From the NCBI RefSeq assembly GCF_015158295.1, contig NZ_JACDXV010000001.1, forward strand, positions 124,001 through 188,000: a DNA stretch of 64,000 nt. The letters are read 5' to 3'. A program made the position numbers and the translations under genes. The notes beneath the pieces were generated by a model, which searched no databases, was not told where the DNA came from, and worked only from the letters and a program-made list of their open reading frames with translations. Source of the stretch: Devosia faecipullorum (GTDB lineage Bacteria; Pseudomonadota; Alphaproteobacteria; Rhizobiales; Devosiaceae). Shown here piece after piece: positions 1 through 10,483 of the stretch (the stretch's first letter is position 1; every line of letters starts with the position of its first letter).

Positions 1-1971
1 TGCCGCATGTGCTTGGTGGAAGTGAAGGGCGGCCCGCCCAAGCCGCAGGCCAGCTGCGCCATGGCCGTACGCGACCTGCGCCCCGGTCCGAACGGCGAAC
101 CGCCCGAAATGTTCACCAACACGCCCATGGTCAAGAAGGCCCGCGAAGGCGTGATGGAATTCCTGCTGATCAACCATCCGCTCGATTGCCCGATCTGCGA
201 TCAGGGCGGTGAATGCGATTTGCAGGACCAGGCCATGGCCTATGGCGTCTCCGGCTCGCGCTTTTTCGAGAACAAGCGCGCCGTCGAAGACAAATATATG
301 GGCCCGCTGATCAAGACCTCGATGAACCGCTGCATTCACTGCACGCGCTGCGTCCGCTTCACCACCGAGGTCGCCGGCATTTCCGAACTCGGCCTGATCG
401 GTCGTGGCGAGGACGCCGAGATTACCCCTTATCTGGAACGGGCGCTGACCAGCGAATTGCAGGGCAATGTCATCGACCTCTGCCCGGTCGGCGCACTGAC
501 CTCCAAGCCCTATGCGTTCAACGCGCGTCCCTGGGAATTGACCAAGACCGAGAGCATCGATGTGATGGACGCCGTTGGTTCGGCCATTCGCGTCGATAGC
601 CGTGGCCGCGAAGTCATGCGCGTTCTGCCCCGGATCAATGAGGCCATCAACGAGGAATGGATCTCGGACAAGACCCGGTTCATCTGGGATGGTCTCAAGA
701 GCCAGCGCCTCGATCGCCCCTATATCCGCAAGGCCGGCAAGCTCCAGTCGGCGAGCTGGGACGAGGCGCTTGCCGCCGTCGCCACCCGCATCAAGAAGGC
801 CGGTAACAAGGTTGGCGCCATTGCCGGCGATCTTGCTGCCGTCGAGGAAATGTATGCGCTCAAGGCGCTGCTGGCCTCGATCGGCTCAGGCATGACCGAC
901 GTTCGCCCCGCCATGTCGGGGATCGACCCATCCATGCCGCGCTCGGCCTACATCTTCAATCCCACCATTGCCGGTATCGAAGAAGCCGACGCCATTCTCA
1001 TCGTCGGTTCCAATCCGCGCAAGGAAGCGTCGCTGATCAATGCCCGCATCCGCAAGTCCTGGCGCGCAAAGGGATTGCCGATTGCACTGATCGGCGAACA
1101 GGCCGACCTCACCTATGATTATGCCTATCTCGGTTCGGGCTTCGAAACCCTGGCCGATCTGGCCGCTGGCAATGGTGATTTCGCAGACGTGTTGAAGAAT
1201 GCCCAGCGCCCGCTGATCATCGTCGGCGAGGGTGCAGTTTCCCATGCTGCGCTCGGCAAGCAGGCGGGTCGCGACACTATCGCCCTGTCGGCCAAGCTGG
1301 CGACGGGCGCCAATGTCGCCGAAGGCTGGAATGGCTTTGCGCTGCTGCACAATGCGGCGAGCCGCGTCGGCGGCCTCGACATCGGCTTCGTGCCGCATGA
1401 CGGTGGTGTCTGCTCGGCCGACCAGATCGCTCTGGCCGGCAAGGGGGAACTCGACGTTCTGTTCCTGCTCGGAGCCGACGAATACGACACCGCTGCCATG
1501 GGCAAGGCTTTCGTGGTTTATATCGGTTCGCATGGCGACAGGGGTGCTCACCGCGCCGACGTCATTCTGCCGGGCGCGACCTATACCGAGAAGTCGGGCA
1601 CTTATGTGAATACTGAAGGCCGGGTGCAGGTCACCAATCGTGCTGTGTTCCCTCCGGGCGACGCCAAGGAAGACTGGGCCATCGTTCGCGCGTTGAGCGG
1701 CGCTATGGGTCAGGCTCTGCCCTATGGCTCATTGGCCCAGCTGCGGTCGGCGCTTTACGCTGACTTCCCGCATCTGGCCCGCATCGATGAGATCAGCGCC
1801 GGATCCGTCACTGATGTCGCCAAGCTGGCCAAGGCTGGCATCAAGACCAAGAGCGCGCCCTATGCGTCGCCGGTCGCCGATTTCTATCTCAGCAATCCGA
1901 TTGCGCGCGCTTCCGCCGTCATGGGCGAATGTGCCGCAATGGCCGCCGGCCTCCAGCAGGCCGCGGAATAG
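1..1971 (+). CDS. nuoG: NADH-quinone oxidoreductase subunit G (5'-truncated)
   Basis: Catalytic Fe-S subunit of the peripheral arm of respiratory complex I, passing electrons from the NADH module toward ubiquinone. The reading frame is open from base 1, so roughly the first 35 residues lie outside the window. The first visible residues, CRMC, are part of the N-terminal [2Fe-2S] ligands. They are followed by the HxxxCxxCxxxxxC site (HPLDCPICDQGGEC), then the 4Fe-4S motif CIHCTRC with its distal Cys in DLCPVGAL. A molybdopterin-oxidoreductase-like domain fills the rest. The stop lies 9 bases before nuoH. Identity is firm from the motifs and the nuoH-N genes that follow. Confidence 0.97.
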   Translation, partial: CRMCLVEVKGGPPKPQASCAMAVRDLRPGPNGEPPEMFTNTPMVKKAREGVMEFLLINHPLDCPICDQGGECDLQDQAMAYGVSGSRFFENKRAVEDKYMGPLIKTSMNRCIHCTRCVRFTTEVAGISELGLIGRGEDAEITPYLERALTSELQGNVIDLCPVGALTSKPYAFNARPWELTKTESIDVMDAVGSAIRVDSRGREVMRVLPRINEAINEEWISDKTRFIWDGLKSQRLDRPYIRKAGKLQSASWDEALAAVATRIKKAGNKVGAIAGDLAAVEEMYALKALLASIGSGMTDVRPAMSGIDPSMPRSAYIFNPTIAGIEEADAILIVGSNPRKEASLINARIRKSWRAKGLPIALIGEQADLTYDYAYLGSGFETLADLAAGNGDFADVLKNAQRPLIIVGEGAVSHAALGKQAGRDTIALSAKLATGANVAEGWNGFALLHNAASRVGGLDIGFVPHDGGVCSADQIALAGKGELDVLFLLGADEYDTAAMGKAFVVYIGSHGDRGAHRADVILPGATYTEKSGTYVNTEGRVQVTNRAVFPPGDAKEDWAIVRALSGAMGQALPYGSLAQLRSALYADFPHLARIDEISAGSVTDVAKLAKAGIKTKSAPYASPVADFYLSNPIARASAVMGECAAMAAGLQQAAE

Positions 1972-1980
1972 GGGAGCATT

Positions 1981-3078
1981 ATGGACTTCATTCTCGCTGC
2001 CCTCGATTATCTGCTCGGCATCCCGTTCCTTGGCTGGGGCGTGCAAGTCGGGTTCATCTACAAGGCGCTTGCGCTTCTCGTATTCCTGCTGCTGTTCACT
2101 GCCTTCATCCTGCTGGCCGACCGCAAGGTCTGGGCAGCGGTGCAGATGCGTCGCGGTCCAAACGTCGTCGGCCCGTTCGGCCTGCTCCAGAGCTTTGCCG
2201 ACTTGCTGAAATTTGCAGTGAAAGAGCCGATCATTCCTGCGGGCGCCGACAAGGTATTGTTTCTTGCCGCGCCGCTGATCACGGCAACCCTTGCCTTGGC
2301 GGGCTGGGCCGTCGTGCCGGTCTTCGATGGCTGGGCCATGGCCAATATCAATGTGGGTATTCTTTACCTGCTGGCGATTTCCTCGCTTGGCGTCTATGGC
2401 GTCATCATCGGCGGTTGGGCCTCGAACTCGAAATATCCGTTCTTCGGCTCGATCCGTGCTGCCGCGCAGATGGTTTCCTATGAGGTCTCCATCGGTCTCG
2501 TCATCATCACCGTGCTGCTCTGCGTCGGGTCGTTGAACCTCAACGACATCGTCATTGCGCAGCGGGAAATGGGTCTGGCTCACGCCCTGGGCGTGCCGTG
2601 GCTCAGCTTCCTCAACTGGTTCTGGTTGCCGCTCTTCCCGATGTTCGTGGTGTTCTACATTTCGGCCCTGGCCGAAACCAACCGCCCGCCTTTCGACTTC
2701 GCCGAAGGTGAATCCGAACTCGTCGCCGGCTTCATGACAGAATATTCGGCCACGCCCTACATGCTGTTCATGCTGGGTGAATACATCTCCATCCTGTTGA
2801 TGTGCGCCATGACCACGATCCTGTTCCTGGGTGGCTGGGCCGCGCCCGTCGACCTGCCGCCCTTCACCTGGATTCCGGGCGTCGTCTGGTTCTTCCTGAA
2901 GGTCAGTCTTGTCTTCTTCATGATCGCCATGGCCAAGGCCATCGTGCCTCGCTACCGCTATGACCAACTCATGCGCATTGGTTGGAAACTGTTCCTGCCA
3001 CTGTCGCTGCTGATGGTCGTGATCGTTGCTTTCGTTCTCCAGCTCACCGGCTGGGGCTGGCACGGAGGAATCGCCTGA
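1981..3078 (+). CDS. nuoH: NADH-quinone oxidoreductase subunit H
   Basis: Membrane subunit of complex I that forms much of the quinone-binding chamber at the junction with the peripheral arm. The 365-residue product is almost entirely hydrophobic, with about eight to nine helices. It carries the family signatures [11 protein letters not shown] near residue 58 and the loop [18 protein letters not shown] near residue 230, whose acidic residues line the quinone cavity. The length is slightly above the common 340-350. The stop overlaps the nuoI start in TGATG, which suggests translational coupling. Confidence 0.98.
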   Translation: MDFILAALDYLLGIPFLGWGVQVGFIYKALALLVFLLLFTAFILLADRKVWAAVQMRRGPNVVGPFGLLQSFADLLKFAVKEPIIPAGADKVLFLAAPLITATLALAGWAVVPVFDGWAMANINVGILYLLAISSLGVYGVIIGGWASNSKYPFFGSIRAAAQMVSYEVSIGLVIITVLLCVGSLNLNDIVIAQREMGLAHALGVPWLSFLNWFWLPLFPMFVVFYISALAETNRPPFDFAEGESELVAGFMTEYSATPYMLFMLGEYISILLMCAMTTILFLGGWAAPVDLPPFTWIPGVVWFFLKVSLVFFMIAMAKAIVPRYRYDQLMRIGWKLFLPLSLLMVVIVAFVLQLTGWGWHGGIA

Positions 3079-3569
3079 TGCGCACCGCCGGACAAATCCT
3101 CAATACCCTGCTGCTGCGCGAATTCGTTTCGGCCTTTTTCCTGGCCATGCGCTATTTCTTCGCGCCCAAACCCACGGTGAACTATCCGTTCGAAAAGGGG
3201 CCGGTGTCTCCGCGCTTTCGGGGAGAGCATGCCCTGCGCCGCTATCCCAATGGCGAAGAGCGCTGCATTGCCTGCAAGCTCTGCGAAGCTATCTGCCCGG
3301 CCCAAGCCATCACCATCGAAGCTGGCCCGCGCCAGAATGACGGTACTCGCCGCACGATCCGCTACGACATCGACATGGTGAAGTGCATCTATTGCGGCTT
3401 CTGCCAGGAAGCTTGCCCGGTGGACGCCATCGTCGAGGGGCCGAACTTCGAATTCGCAACCGAAACGCGTGAGGAATTGTACTTCTCCAAGGAGAAGCTC
3501 CTCAGCAATGGTGATCGTTGGGAGCGTGAAATTGCTGCCAACCTCGCCGCCGACGCGCCCTATCGCTGA
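3078..3569 (+). CDS. nuoI: NADH-quinone oxidoreductase subunit I
   Basis: Ferredoxin-like subunit that carries the last two 4Fe-4S clusters before quinone. The ATG at 3078 is preferred over an in-frame upstream extension: it overlaps the nuoH stop, has GGAGGA eight bases upstream (3064-3069), and gives the usual 163 residues. Two 8Fe ferredoxin motifs are visible: [12 protein letters not shown] starting at Cys63, and [12 protein letters not shown] about 40 residues later. The N-terminal amphipathic segment matches the family. Confidence 0.98.
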   Translation: MRTAGQILNTLLLREFVSAFFLAMRYFFAPKPTVNYPFEKGPVSPRFRGEHALRRYPNGEERCIACKLCEAICPAQAITIEAGPRQNDGTRRTIRYDIDMVKCIYCGFCQEACPVDAIVEGPNFEFATETREELYFSKEKLLSNGDRWEREIAANLAADAPYR

Positions 3570-3580
3570 GAGGGAAGAGC

Positions 3581-4189
3581 ATGACCCTTCCACTGTTCTT
3601 CTTCTATGTGTTCTCGGCAGTCGCCGTCGCCGCGGCCTTCATGGTCATTTCGGCGCGCAATCCGGTCCACGCCGTACTGTTCCTCATCCTGACTTTCGTC
3701 AATGCGGCGGGCCTGTTCATGCTGGCCGGCGCGGAATTCCTCGCGCTGCTGCTGATCGTGGTCTATGTCGGCGCGGTCGCGGTTCTGTTCCTCTTTGTCG
3801 TCATGATGCTGGACGTCGATTTCGCCGAACTGAAATCGGGTCTGCTGCAATATGCGCCCATCGGTATTCTGGTCGGCCTCGTCCTGCTGCTCGAACTGCT
3901 TCTGGTGGCTGGCAGTACCTTCATCTCTCCGGAGATTGGTGGCGGAGCCGCTCTGCCGATCGACAATACGATCGAGAACACAAGGGCGCTCGGACAGGTC
4001 CTCTACACGCGTTACGTCTTCCTGTTCCAGGGTGCTGCAGCAGTACTGCTGGTGGCCATGATCGGCGCCATCGTTCTGACATTGCGGCATCGGCCCGGCA
4101 TCAAGCGGCAGAGCACTGCCGCCCAGATCGGCCGCAAGCCCAGCGAGACGCTCAAGGTCGTCAAGGTCAAATCGGGTCAGGGGCTATAG
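3581..4189 (+). CDS. nuoJ: NADH-quinone oxidoreductase subunit J
   Basis: Membrane-arm subunit of complex I (ND6 homologue). The product has 202 residues and five predicted helices. The highly conserved third helix, with VVYVGAVAVLFLFVVMMLDV around residues 60-80, contains the pi-bulge region important for coupling. The basic C-terminal tail after the last helix is typical of alphaproteobacterial NuoJ. It sits 11 bases after nuoI and 9 before nuoK, in the standard order. Confidence 0.97.
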   Translation: MTLPLFFFYVFSAVAVAAAFMVISARNPVHAVLFLILTFVNAAGLFMLAGAEFLALLLIVVYVGAVAVLFLFVVMMLDVDFAELKSGLLQYAPIGILVGLVLLLELLLVAGSTFISPEIGGGAALPIDNTIENTRALGQVLYTRYVFLFQGAAAVLLVAMIGAIVLTLRHRPGIKRQSTAAQIGRKPSETLKVVKVKSGQGL

Positions 4190-4198
4190 GGGGTTATC

Positions 4199-4513
4199 AT
4201 GGGTCTGGACATCGGGCTCGGTCATTACCTGACCGTCGCAGCTATCCTGTTCACGCTTGGCGTGGTCGGCATCTTCATCAACCGCAAGAACGTCATCGTC
4301 ATCCTGATGTCGGTGGAGTTGATCCTCTTGGCCGTGAATCTCAATCTGGTGGCCTTCAGTGCCCAACTCAATGACCTTCAAGGTCAGGTCTTCGCGCTGA
4401 TGATCCTCACCGTTGCTGCCGCCGAGGCCGCTATCGGTCTCGCCATCCTCGTTATTTTCTACCGCAACCGTGGCTCCATCGCGGTTGAGGACGTCAACAT
4501 GATGAAGGGCTAG
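4199..4513 (+). CDS. nuoK: NADH-quinone oxidoreductase subunit K
   Basis: Small three-helix membrane subunit (ND4L homologue), 104 residues against a usual 100-102. The conserved buried glutamates are present in the segment [20 protein letters not shown] (Glu near 41) and in [15 protein letters not shown] (Glu near 77); both belong to the proton-translocation path. It lies between nuoJ and nuoL with short gaps, so it is certainly part of the same operon. Confidence 0.98.
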   Translation: MGLDIGLGHYLTVAAILFTLGVVGIFINRKNVIVILMSVELILLAVNLNLVAFSAQLNDLQGQVFALMILTVAAAEAAIGLAILVIFYRNRGSIAVEDVNMMKG

Positions 4514-4524
4514 GGGCACCCGCT

Positions 4525-6558
4525 ATGATCATTCAGGCGATTGTTTTCCTGCCCCTTATCGGGGCGCTTATTGCCGGTCTGCTCGGCCGCTCGATCGGTC
4601 ACCGGCCCAGTGAGTTCATCACGACGGGTCTGCTGATCGTTGCGGCGGTGCTGAGCTGGGTCGTTTTCATCCCCGTGGCATTTGGCGACGGGTTGGCCGG
4701 TGCTGTGGGCGACGGCAATGCCGCCGTCCTCAAGATCGAGGTCATGCGTTGGATTCAGGTCGGCGACATGGACCTGCGCTGGATCCTGCGTGTCGATACG
4801 CTCACTGCCATCATGCTGGTGGTGGTGAACACGGTGTCGGCGCTCGTCCACGTCTATTCCATCGGCTACATGAACGAAGATCCGCATCGTGCGCGGTTCT
4901 TCGCCTATCTCTCGCTTTTCACCTTCGCCATGCTGATGCTGGTGACCGCCGACAACTTCCTCCAGATGTTCTTCGGCTGGGAGGGCGTGGGCCTCGCTTC
5001 TTATCTGCTGATCGGGTTCTGGTACACCAAGCCCTCGGCCAGCGCGGCGGCGATGAAAGCCTTCGTGGTCAACCGCGTCGGTGACTTCGGTTTCCTGTTG
5101 GGCATTTTCGGCTCGTTTCTGGTGCTGGGCCAGATCGGTTTCGACGGCGCTTTTGCCGCCGTGGACGAATTCGCCAATAGCGGCATGCCGACCATCCAGT
5201 TCCTGGCCTGGAACGTGGATGCCATGACAGTAATCTGCCTCCTGCTGTTCATGGGCGCCATGGGCAAGTCGGCGCAGTTCCTGCTGCACACCTGGCTTCC
5301 GGACGCCATGGAAGGCCCGACCCCCGTGTCGGCGCTGATCCACGCCGCGACCATGGTGACGGCCGGTGTGTTCATGGTGGCGCGCCTGTCGCCGCTGTTT
5401 GAAACTTCGCCTTTCGCGCTCAATGTCATCATTGTCATCGGCGCCATCACGGCCTTCTTTGCGGCAACAGTCGGTCTCGTGCAGAACGACATCAAGCGCG
5501 TCATTGCCTATTCGACCTGTTCGCAGCTCGGTTACATGTTCGTGGCGCTTGGGGCAGGGGCCTATTCGGCCGGTGTGTTCCATCTCTTCACCCACGCCTT
5601 CTTCAAGGCCCTGCTGTTCCTGGGCGCGGGCTCGGTCATCCACGCGATGCACCACGAGCAGGATATGCGGAACATGGGCGGGCTGCGCAAAAAGATCCCC
5701 ATCACCTATGCGATGATGATGATCGGCACGCTCGCACTTACGGGTGTTGGTATTCCGGGCACGAATTTCGGCTTTGCCGGTTTCTTCTCCAAGGACGCCA
5801 TCATCGAAAGCGCCTATGCCTTTGGTGGCAATATCGGCTCATTCGCCTTCTGGATGCTGGTCATCGCGGCCCTGTTCACCAGCTTCTATTCCTGGCGTCT
5901 GGTCCACCTGACATTCCACGGTTCGCCGCGCGAGCCGCAGCACGCCGACGACCACGGCCATCATGACCATCACGGTTCGGCCTATGACAACGCTCATGAA
6001 TCGCCCAATGTCATGCTCGTGCCGCTCTACGTGCTGGCTGTTGGTGCGGTCCTGGCGGGCGTGGTGTTCTACGGCATGTTCTTCCACGACGTGGAGCATA
6101 TCGAGCATTTCTTCGCGGGTTCGATCTTCGTGGATCACCAGATCATCGAGGACGCGCACCACGTGCCGACCTGGGTGAAGTGGAGCGCCACGGTCTCGAT
6201 GGTTCTGGGCTTAGTCGCCGCCTGGTACATGTATATCAGGCGCCCCGACATGCCGGGCCGGCTGGCGGCGTCCAATCCGGGACTCTACCAGTTCCTGCTC
6301 AACAAGTGGTATTTCGACGAGCTCTACAACACGATCTTCGTGCGTCCCGCGCTCTGGATCGGCAATGCCATCTGGAAGGGTTTCGACGACTGGTTAGTTG
6401 ACGACAAGATTGCCGGTGGCCTTGGCCGTCGCGTTCAGAATGTCACGAGCTGGATGGTCAAATTGCAGTCCGGTTATCTCTATCACTATGCCTTCGCCAT
6501 GCTGATCGGCATTGCGGCGCTGCTGACCTGGGCCATTACGGCCGGGGGGCTCCTCTAA
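4525..6558 (+). CDS. nuoL: NADH-quinone oxidoreductase subunit L
   Basis: Distal antiporter-like proton-pumping subunit of complex I (ND5 homologue), 677 residues. The antiporter core shows [19 protein letters not shown] around residues 151-169 and the lysine/histidine channel residues in [20 protein letters not shown]. The C-terminal lateral helix region follows. An unusual His-rich stretch ([12 protein letters not shown], near residues 473-484) lies in the loop before the final helices. The stop and the nuoM start overlap in TAATG. Confidence 0.98.
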   Translation: MIIQAIVFLPLIGALIAGLLGRSIGHRPSEFITTGLLIVAAVLSWVVFIPVAFGDGLAGAVGDGNAAVLKIEVMRWIQVGDMDLRWILRVDTLTAIMLVVVNTVSALVHVYSIGYMNEDPHRARFFAYLSLFTFAMLMLVTADNFLQMFFGWEGVGLASYLLIGFWYTKPSASAAAMKAFVVNRVGDFGFLLGIFGSFLVLGQIGFDGAFAAVDEFANSGMPTIQFLAWNVDAMTVICLLLFMGAMGKSAQFLLHTWLPDAMEGPTPVSALIHAATMVTAGVFMVARLSPLFETSPFALNVIIVIGAITAFFAATVGLVQNDIKRVIAYSTCSQLGYMFVALGAGAYSAGVFHLFTHAFFKALLFLGAGSVIHAMHHEQDMRNMGGLRKKIPITYAMMMIGTLALTGVGIPGTNFGFAGFFSKDAIIESAYAFGGNIGSFAFWMLVIAALFTSFYSWRLVHLTFHGSPREPQHADDHGHHDHHGSAYDNAHESPNVMLVPLYVLAVGAVLAGVVFYGMFFHDVEHIEHFFAGSIFVDHQIIEDAHHVPTWVKWSATVSMVLGLVAAWYMYIRRPDMPGRLAASNPGLYQFLLNKWYFDELYNTIFVRPALWIGNAIWKGFDDWLVDDKIAGGLGRRVQNVTSWMVKLQSGYLYHYAFAMLIGIAALLTWAITAGGLL

Positions 6559-8126
6559 TGACCTTTGATAATTCAATTCTGACGATTGTTACTTGGCTGC
6601 CGCTGCTGGGAGCCGCAATCCTGCTGGCCACGCCGAAAAATGCCATTGGCGCTATCCGCTGGATTTCGCTGGTGGTGACCCTATCGGTCTTCGGGCTGTC
6701 GCTTGCACTCTGGCAGGCCTTCGATCCATCCAATGCCGGCTTCCAGTTCGTCGTCAACATGCCCTGGATCGGCGATTCCATCGGCTATCGCGTCGGCGTG
6801 GACGGTATTTCGGTGCTGTTCGTGGTGCTGACCGCGCTGCTCATGCCGGCGGTCGTGGTGGCGAGTTGGGAGGTGGAGACGCGCCTCAAGGAATACATGA
6901 TCGTGTTCCTGGTGCTCGAAACGCTGATGATCGGCGTCTTCACCACTCTCGACCTGGCCATGTTCTACGTCTTCTTCGAAGGCACGTTGCTGCCGATGTT
7001 CCTGATCATCGGAATCTGGGGCGGTTCGGCGCGTATCCAGGCGGCATACAAGTTCTTCTTCTATACCTTCATCGGCTCGGTGCTGATGCTGCTGGCCATG
7101 ATGGCGATGTATTGGGATGCCGGCACGACCGACATCACGCGCCTTCTGGGTCATGAATTCCCGGTGGGCATGCAGACCTGGCTGTGGCTGGCCTTCTTTG
7201 CCTCGCTGGCCGTCAAGATGCCGATGTGGCCTTTTCATCGCTGGTTGCCGGAAGCGCACGTGCAGGCTCCGACGGCGGGTTCCGTAGTGCTGGCCGCCAT
7301 CCTGCTCAAGCTCGGCGGTTATGGTTTCCTGCGCTTCTCGCTGCCGATGTTCCCCGATGCCTCGGCTCAGTTCGCCAATTTCATCTTCGTGCTTTCGGTC
7401 GCGGCGATCATCCTGACTTCGCTGGTGGCCCTGGTGCAGACGGACATGAAGAAGCTGATTGCCTATTCGTCCGTCGCCCATATGGGTTTCGTGACCATGG
7501 GCATCTTCGCGGGCAATGCGCTGGGCATTCAGGGCGCCATGTTCCAGATGATTTCGCACGGTATTGTTTCTGGCGCGCTCTTCCTCTGCGTTGGCGTCAT
7601 CTATGACCGCATGCATACGCGCGACATCGACGCCTATGGCGGATTGGTGGAACGCATGCCGCAATATGCCTTTGCGTTCATGGTCTTCACCATGGCCAAT
7701 GTCGGCCTTCCTGGCACGTCGGGCTTCGTGGGTGAATTCCTCACCATGATCGGCGTGTTCCAGGTCAATACGTGGGCCGCTTTCGGTGCCGCCTTCGGCG
7801 TGATCTTCTCGGCCTGTTATGCGCTCTGGCTTTATCGCCGGATCATTTTCGGCGCGTTGACCAAGGAAAGCCTGAAATCCATACTCGATCTCAACCTGCG
7901 TGAGAGGGTTGTCCTCTATCCGCTCCTGGTGCTGACCTTGGTGTTCGGTTTCTACCCGGCTCCGATCCTCGACACGACGGCCGCTGCAGTGGACAATCTG
8001 GTGTCGCATTATTCGGCCGCCATCGGTCGCGATCCCTTGGTCGATCTTGCCGAACAGCGCATCCAACTCGAATACACCGCGCCCTCGGGCGAGGTACAGC
8101 CGGCCACCGCGCCAGCGTCGCACTAG
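6558..8126 (+). CDS. nuoM: NADH-quinone oxidoreductase subunit M
   Basis: Antiporter-like proton-pumping subunit (ND4 homologue), 522 residues and about 14 helices. The conserved glutamate in the [18 protein letters not shown] segment near residue 141 and the lysine/histidine segment [17 protein letters not shown] near residues 220-236 are present. The ATG overlaps the nuoL stop by one base, indicating coupled translation. The C-terminus is polar and Ala/Pro-rich, as often seen in this group. Confidence 0.98.
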   Translation: MTFDNSILTIVTWLPLLGAAILLATPKNAIGAIRWISLVVTLSVFGLSLALWQAFDPSNAGFQFVVNMPWIGDSIGYRVGVDGISVLFVVLTALLMPAVVVASWEVETRLKEYMIVFLVLETLMIGVFTTLDLAMFYVFFEGTLLPMFLIIGIWGGSARIQAAYKFFFYTFIGSVLMLLAMMAMYWDAGTTDITRLLGHEFPVGMQTWLWLAFFASLAVKMPMWPFHRWLPEAHVQAPTAGSVVLAAILLKLGGYGFLRFSLPMFPDASAQFANFIFVLSVAAIILTSLVALVQTDMKKLIAYSSVAHMGFVTMGIFAGNALGIQGAMFQMISHGIVSGALFLCVGVIYDRMHTRDIDAYGGLVERMPQYAFAFMVFTMANVGLPGTSGFVGEFLTMIGVFQVNTWAAFGAAFGVIFSACYALWLYRRIIFGALTKESLKSILDLNLRERVVLYPLLVLTLVFGFYPAPILDTTAAAVDNLVSHYSAAIGRDPLVDLAEQRIQLEYTAPSGEVQPATAPASH

Positions 8127-8135
8127 GAGAGACTC

Positions 8136-9581
8136 GTGAACTCTGACATTACCGATTTTGCGAGCCTGGCTCCGGCCTATCCCGAACTGCTCATGGCGGC
8201 GGGTGCTCTGGTGCTTCTGCTCGTCGGCATTATCGTCAACAAGGAAAAGTCGAGCCTGGTCAGTTGGCTGGCCATCATCCTCGTCGCCGCTGCAGGTGTG
8301 CTCGTCGTGATGCAGCCCACCGACGGCGTGATTTTCAACGGCCTCTTCATCGCGGACGGCTTTGCCCGCTACATGAAGGTGCTGGTGCTGGGCGGTGCGG
8401 CCTTGGCCTTGATCCTCAGCCTCTCCAATGCTGAAGAAAACGGGCTGCATAAGTACGAATATTCCATCCTCGCCGTTCTTGCGACTTTGGGCATGATGGT
8501 CATGGTTTCGGCCAATGACCTGATGAGCCTTTATGTCGGCCTCGAATTGCAGTCGCTCGCCCTTTATGTGATGGCGGCGATCAAGCGCGATGATAGCCGT
8601 GCAACGGAAGCTGGTCTCAAGTACTTCGTACTCGGCGCACTCTCCTCGGGCATGCTGCTCTATGGCGCCTCGCTGATCTATGGCTTTACCGGCCATACCA
8701 ACCTTTCCGAAATCGTCATCGCCATCGCCAATGAAGGCCGCTCGATCGGGTTGATCTTCGGCATGGTCTTCCTGCTCGCAGGCATTGCCTTCAAGATTTC
8801 CGCAGTGCCGTTCCATATGTGGACACCCGACGTCTATGAAGGCGCACCGACCCCGGTAACAGCCTTCTTCGCCATGGCACCCAAGGTTGCAGCCATGACC
8901 CTGATGGTCCGGCTGGTCATGGACACCTTTGCGCCGATCACCAGCGACTGGCAGCAGATCGTCATCTTCCTTTCCATCGCTTCCATGGTGCTGGCCGCCT
9001 TTGCCGCCATCGGCCAGAAGTCGCTCAAGCGCCTCATTGCCTATTCCTCTATCGGCCATGTGGGCTTCGCCTTGGTTGGCCTGTCTTCGGGCACGCAGGT
9101 AGGTGTCGAGGGCGTGGCCGTCTATATGGCCATCTATGTCGGCATGACCGTGGCTTTGTTCGCCTGCATCCTGGCCCTGCGCACCGACAAGGGCTATGTG
9201 GAAACCATCGATGACCTGGCCGGAGCCTCCAAGGCACGTCCATTCGTGGCCGCGATCATGGCTATCGTCATGTTTTCGTTGATTGGCCTGCCTCCGCTTG
9301 CCGGGTTCTTCGCCAAATGGCAGGTCTTCCTTGCAGCGATCGAAGCCAATCTCTATGTTTTGGCAGTCATCGGCATGCTGGCTTCGGCGATCAGCGCCTT
9401 TTACTATCTGCGCATAGTCAAGGTGATGTATTTCGACGAGCCCAAGGACGAGTTCGTGGCGGTGCCCGGCGAACTTAACATCGTCATGGCGGTGTTCGGC
9501 TTCCTGATCGTGACGTATTTCTTCACCATCGGCAGCCCGCTGACGACCTGGGCTAGCAACGCCGCCGGAAGCCTGTTCTAG
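8136..9581 (+). CDS. nuoN: NADH-quinone oxidoreductase subunit N
   Basis: Third antiporter-like subunit of complex I (ND2 homologue), 481 residues and about 14 helices. It starts at a GTG preceded by TAGGAGAG; this start sits 9 bases after the nuoM stop and gives the normal length. Recognisable segments are SLYVGLELQSLALYVMAA (conserved Glu), AFKISAVPFHMWTPDVYEG and the C-terminal GLPPLAGFFAKWQVF. It closes the nuo operon, and its stop abuts birA directly. Confidence 0.98.
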   Translation: MNSDITDFASLAPAYPELLMAAGALVLLLVGIIVNKEKSSLVSWLAIILVAAAGVLVVMQPTDGVIFNGLFIADGFARYMKVLVLGGAALALILSLSNAEENGLHKYEYSILAVLATLGMMVMVSANDLMSLYVGLELQSLALYVMAAIKRDDSRATEAGLKYFVLGALSSGMLLYGASLIYGFTGHTNLSEIVIAIANEGRSIGLIFGMVFLLAGIAFKISAVPFHMWTPDVYEGAPTPVTAFFAMAPKVAAMTLMVRLVMDTFAPITSDWQQIVIFLSIASMVLAAFAAIGQKSLKRLIAYSSIGHVGFALVGLSSGTQVGVEGVAVYMAIYVGMTVALFACILALRTDKGYVETIDDLAGASKARPFVAAIMAIVMFSLIGLPPLAGFFAKWQVFLAAIEANLYVLAVIGMLASAISAFYYLRIVKVMYFDEPKDEFVAVPGELNIVMAVFGFLIVTYFFTIGSPLTTWASNAAGSLF

Positions 9582-10412
9582 GTGGCTGATTTCCTGCTTG
9601 GCGCCAAGGCGAAGTCAGCCGGATACCGGCTGGCCGGTTTTGACGCCATAGGCTCCACAAATAGCGAGGCACTTGCGGCGGCTGCCGCTGGCGATCCGGG
9701 GGGCATCTGGTTCGCCGCCTTGCAGCAGACGGCTGGTCGCGGTCGGCGGGGCAGGGAATGGCACAGTCCGCAAGGCAATCTGGCGGCCAGCCTTCTCATC
9801 GTGCCGGATGCTGCGCCGGAATTGATCGCCACGCTTGGTTTCGTTGCCGGCGTTGCGCTCAATCGAGCTTTGTCTTCTATTCTGCCCGATGGCATGGTTC
9901 GGATCGGCATTGATGGGGCCGATGGCGCTGACGGAAAGTCACGCATTGCGCTCAAATGGCCCAACGATGTGCTGGCCGATGGCGGCAAACTGGCGGGCAT
10001 TCTGCTTGAGGCCACGAAGACGGGTGATGGCCGCAGCGCCATCGTCATCGGCTGCGGCGTCAATATTGTTGCCGCGCCGCAGGGAACGCCCTATCCGGCT
10101 ACCTCATTGGCCAATCTCGGCACCAAACGAACTGCCGAGGATGTTTTCGAGGCCCTTTCCGACGCCTGGGTGGATGCCTTCAGCCTCTGGGACGACGGAC
10201 GCGGCGTGGGCAAAGTCCTTGAAATTTGGCGTGGCTCTGCTGCCGGCATAGGTGCGCCAGTCGCTGTCTCGCAGGACGGAATCGTCCGGCGCGGCATTTT
10301 TGAAACCATCGACTCCGCTGGTCGATTGATTATCCGCGACGATGACGGTTCGCGGTTTCCGATCACGGCGGGCGATGTGCATTTTGGGGCAACGGCCAGC
10401 GCCCGAAGCTGA
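9582..10412 (+). CDS. birA: Biotin--[acetyl-CoA-carboxylase] ligase
   Basis: Attaches biotin to the biotin carboxyl carrier protein through biotinyl-AMP. The 276-residue product begins at a GTG immediately after the nuoN stop. Catalytic landmarks are DAIGSTNSEA near the N-terminus, the biotin/ATP loop QTAGRGRRGREWHSPQGNL (GRGRxGR), LKWPNDVL, GKLAGILLE and VIGCGVNI. No N-terminal helix-turn-helix is present, so this is a monofunctional ligase and not the E. coli-type repressor. In many relatives a type III pantothenate kinase gene sits between birA and rnj; here it is missing. Confidence 0.95.
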   Translation: MADFLLGAKAKSAGYRLAGFDAIGSTNSEALAAAAAGDPGGIWFAALQQTAGRGRRGREWHSPQGNLAASLLIVPDAAPELIATLGFVAGVALNRALSSILPDGMVRIGIDGADGADGKSRIALKWPNDVLADGGKLAGILLEATKTGDGRSAIVIGCGVNIVAAPQGTPYPATSLANLGTKRTAEDVFEALSDAWVDAFSLWDDGRGVGKVLEIWRGSAAGIGAPVAVSQDGIVRRGIFETIDSAGRLIIRDDDGSRFPITAGDVHFGATASARS

Positions 10413-10483
10413 CCACAACAGAGCGTGGCGACCGGCGACCAGAGTTCGCCCGGCGTCGCGCGATTTAAAAGAAAGAAAAACCC

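Noticed and set aside
1729..3063. Long open frame on the minus strand opposite nuoG/nuoH
   Set aside because: Highly charged, repetitive composition with no family resemblance; a GC-rich shadow of real complex I genes on the plus strand.
6681..9059. A nearly 800-codon minus-strand open frame opposite nuoM/nuoN
   Set aside because: Extremely rich in His, Asp, Glu, Gln and Arg, typical of antisense to hydrophobic membrane genes; the sense genes are certain.
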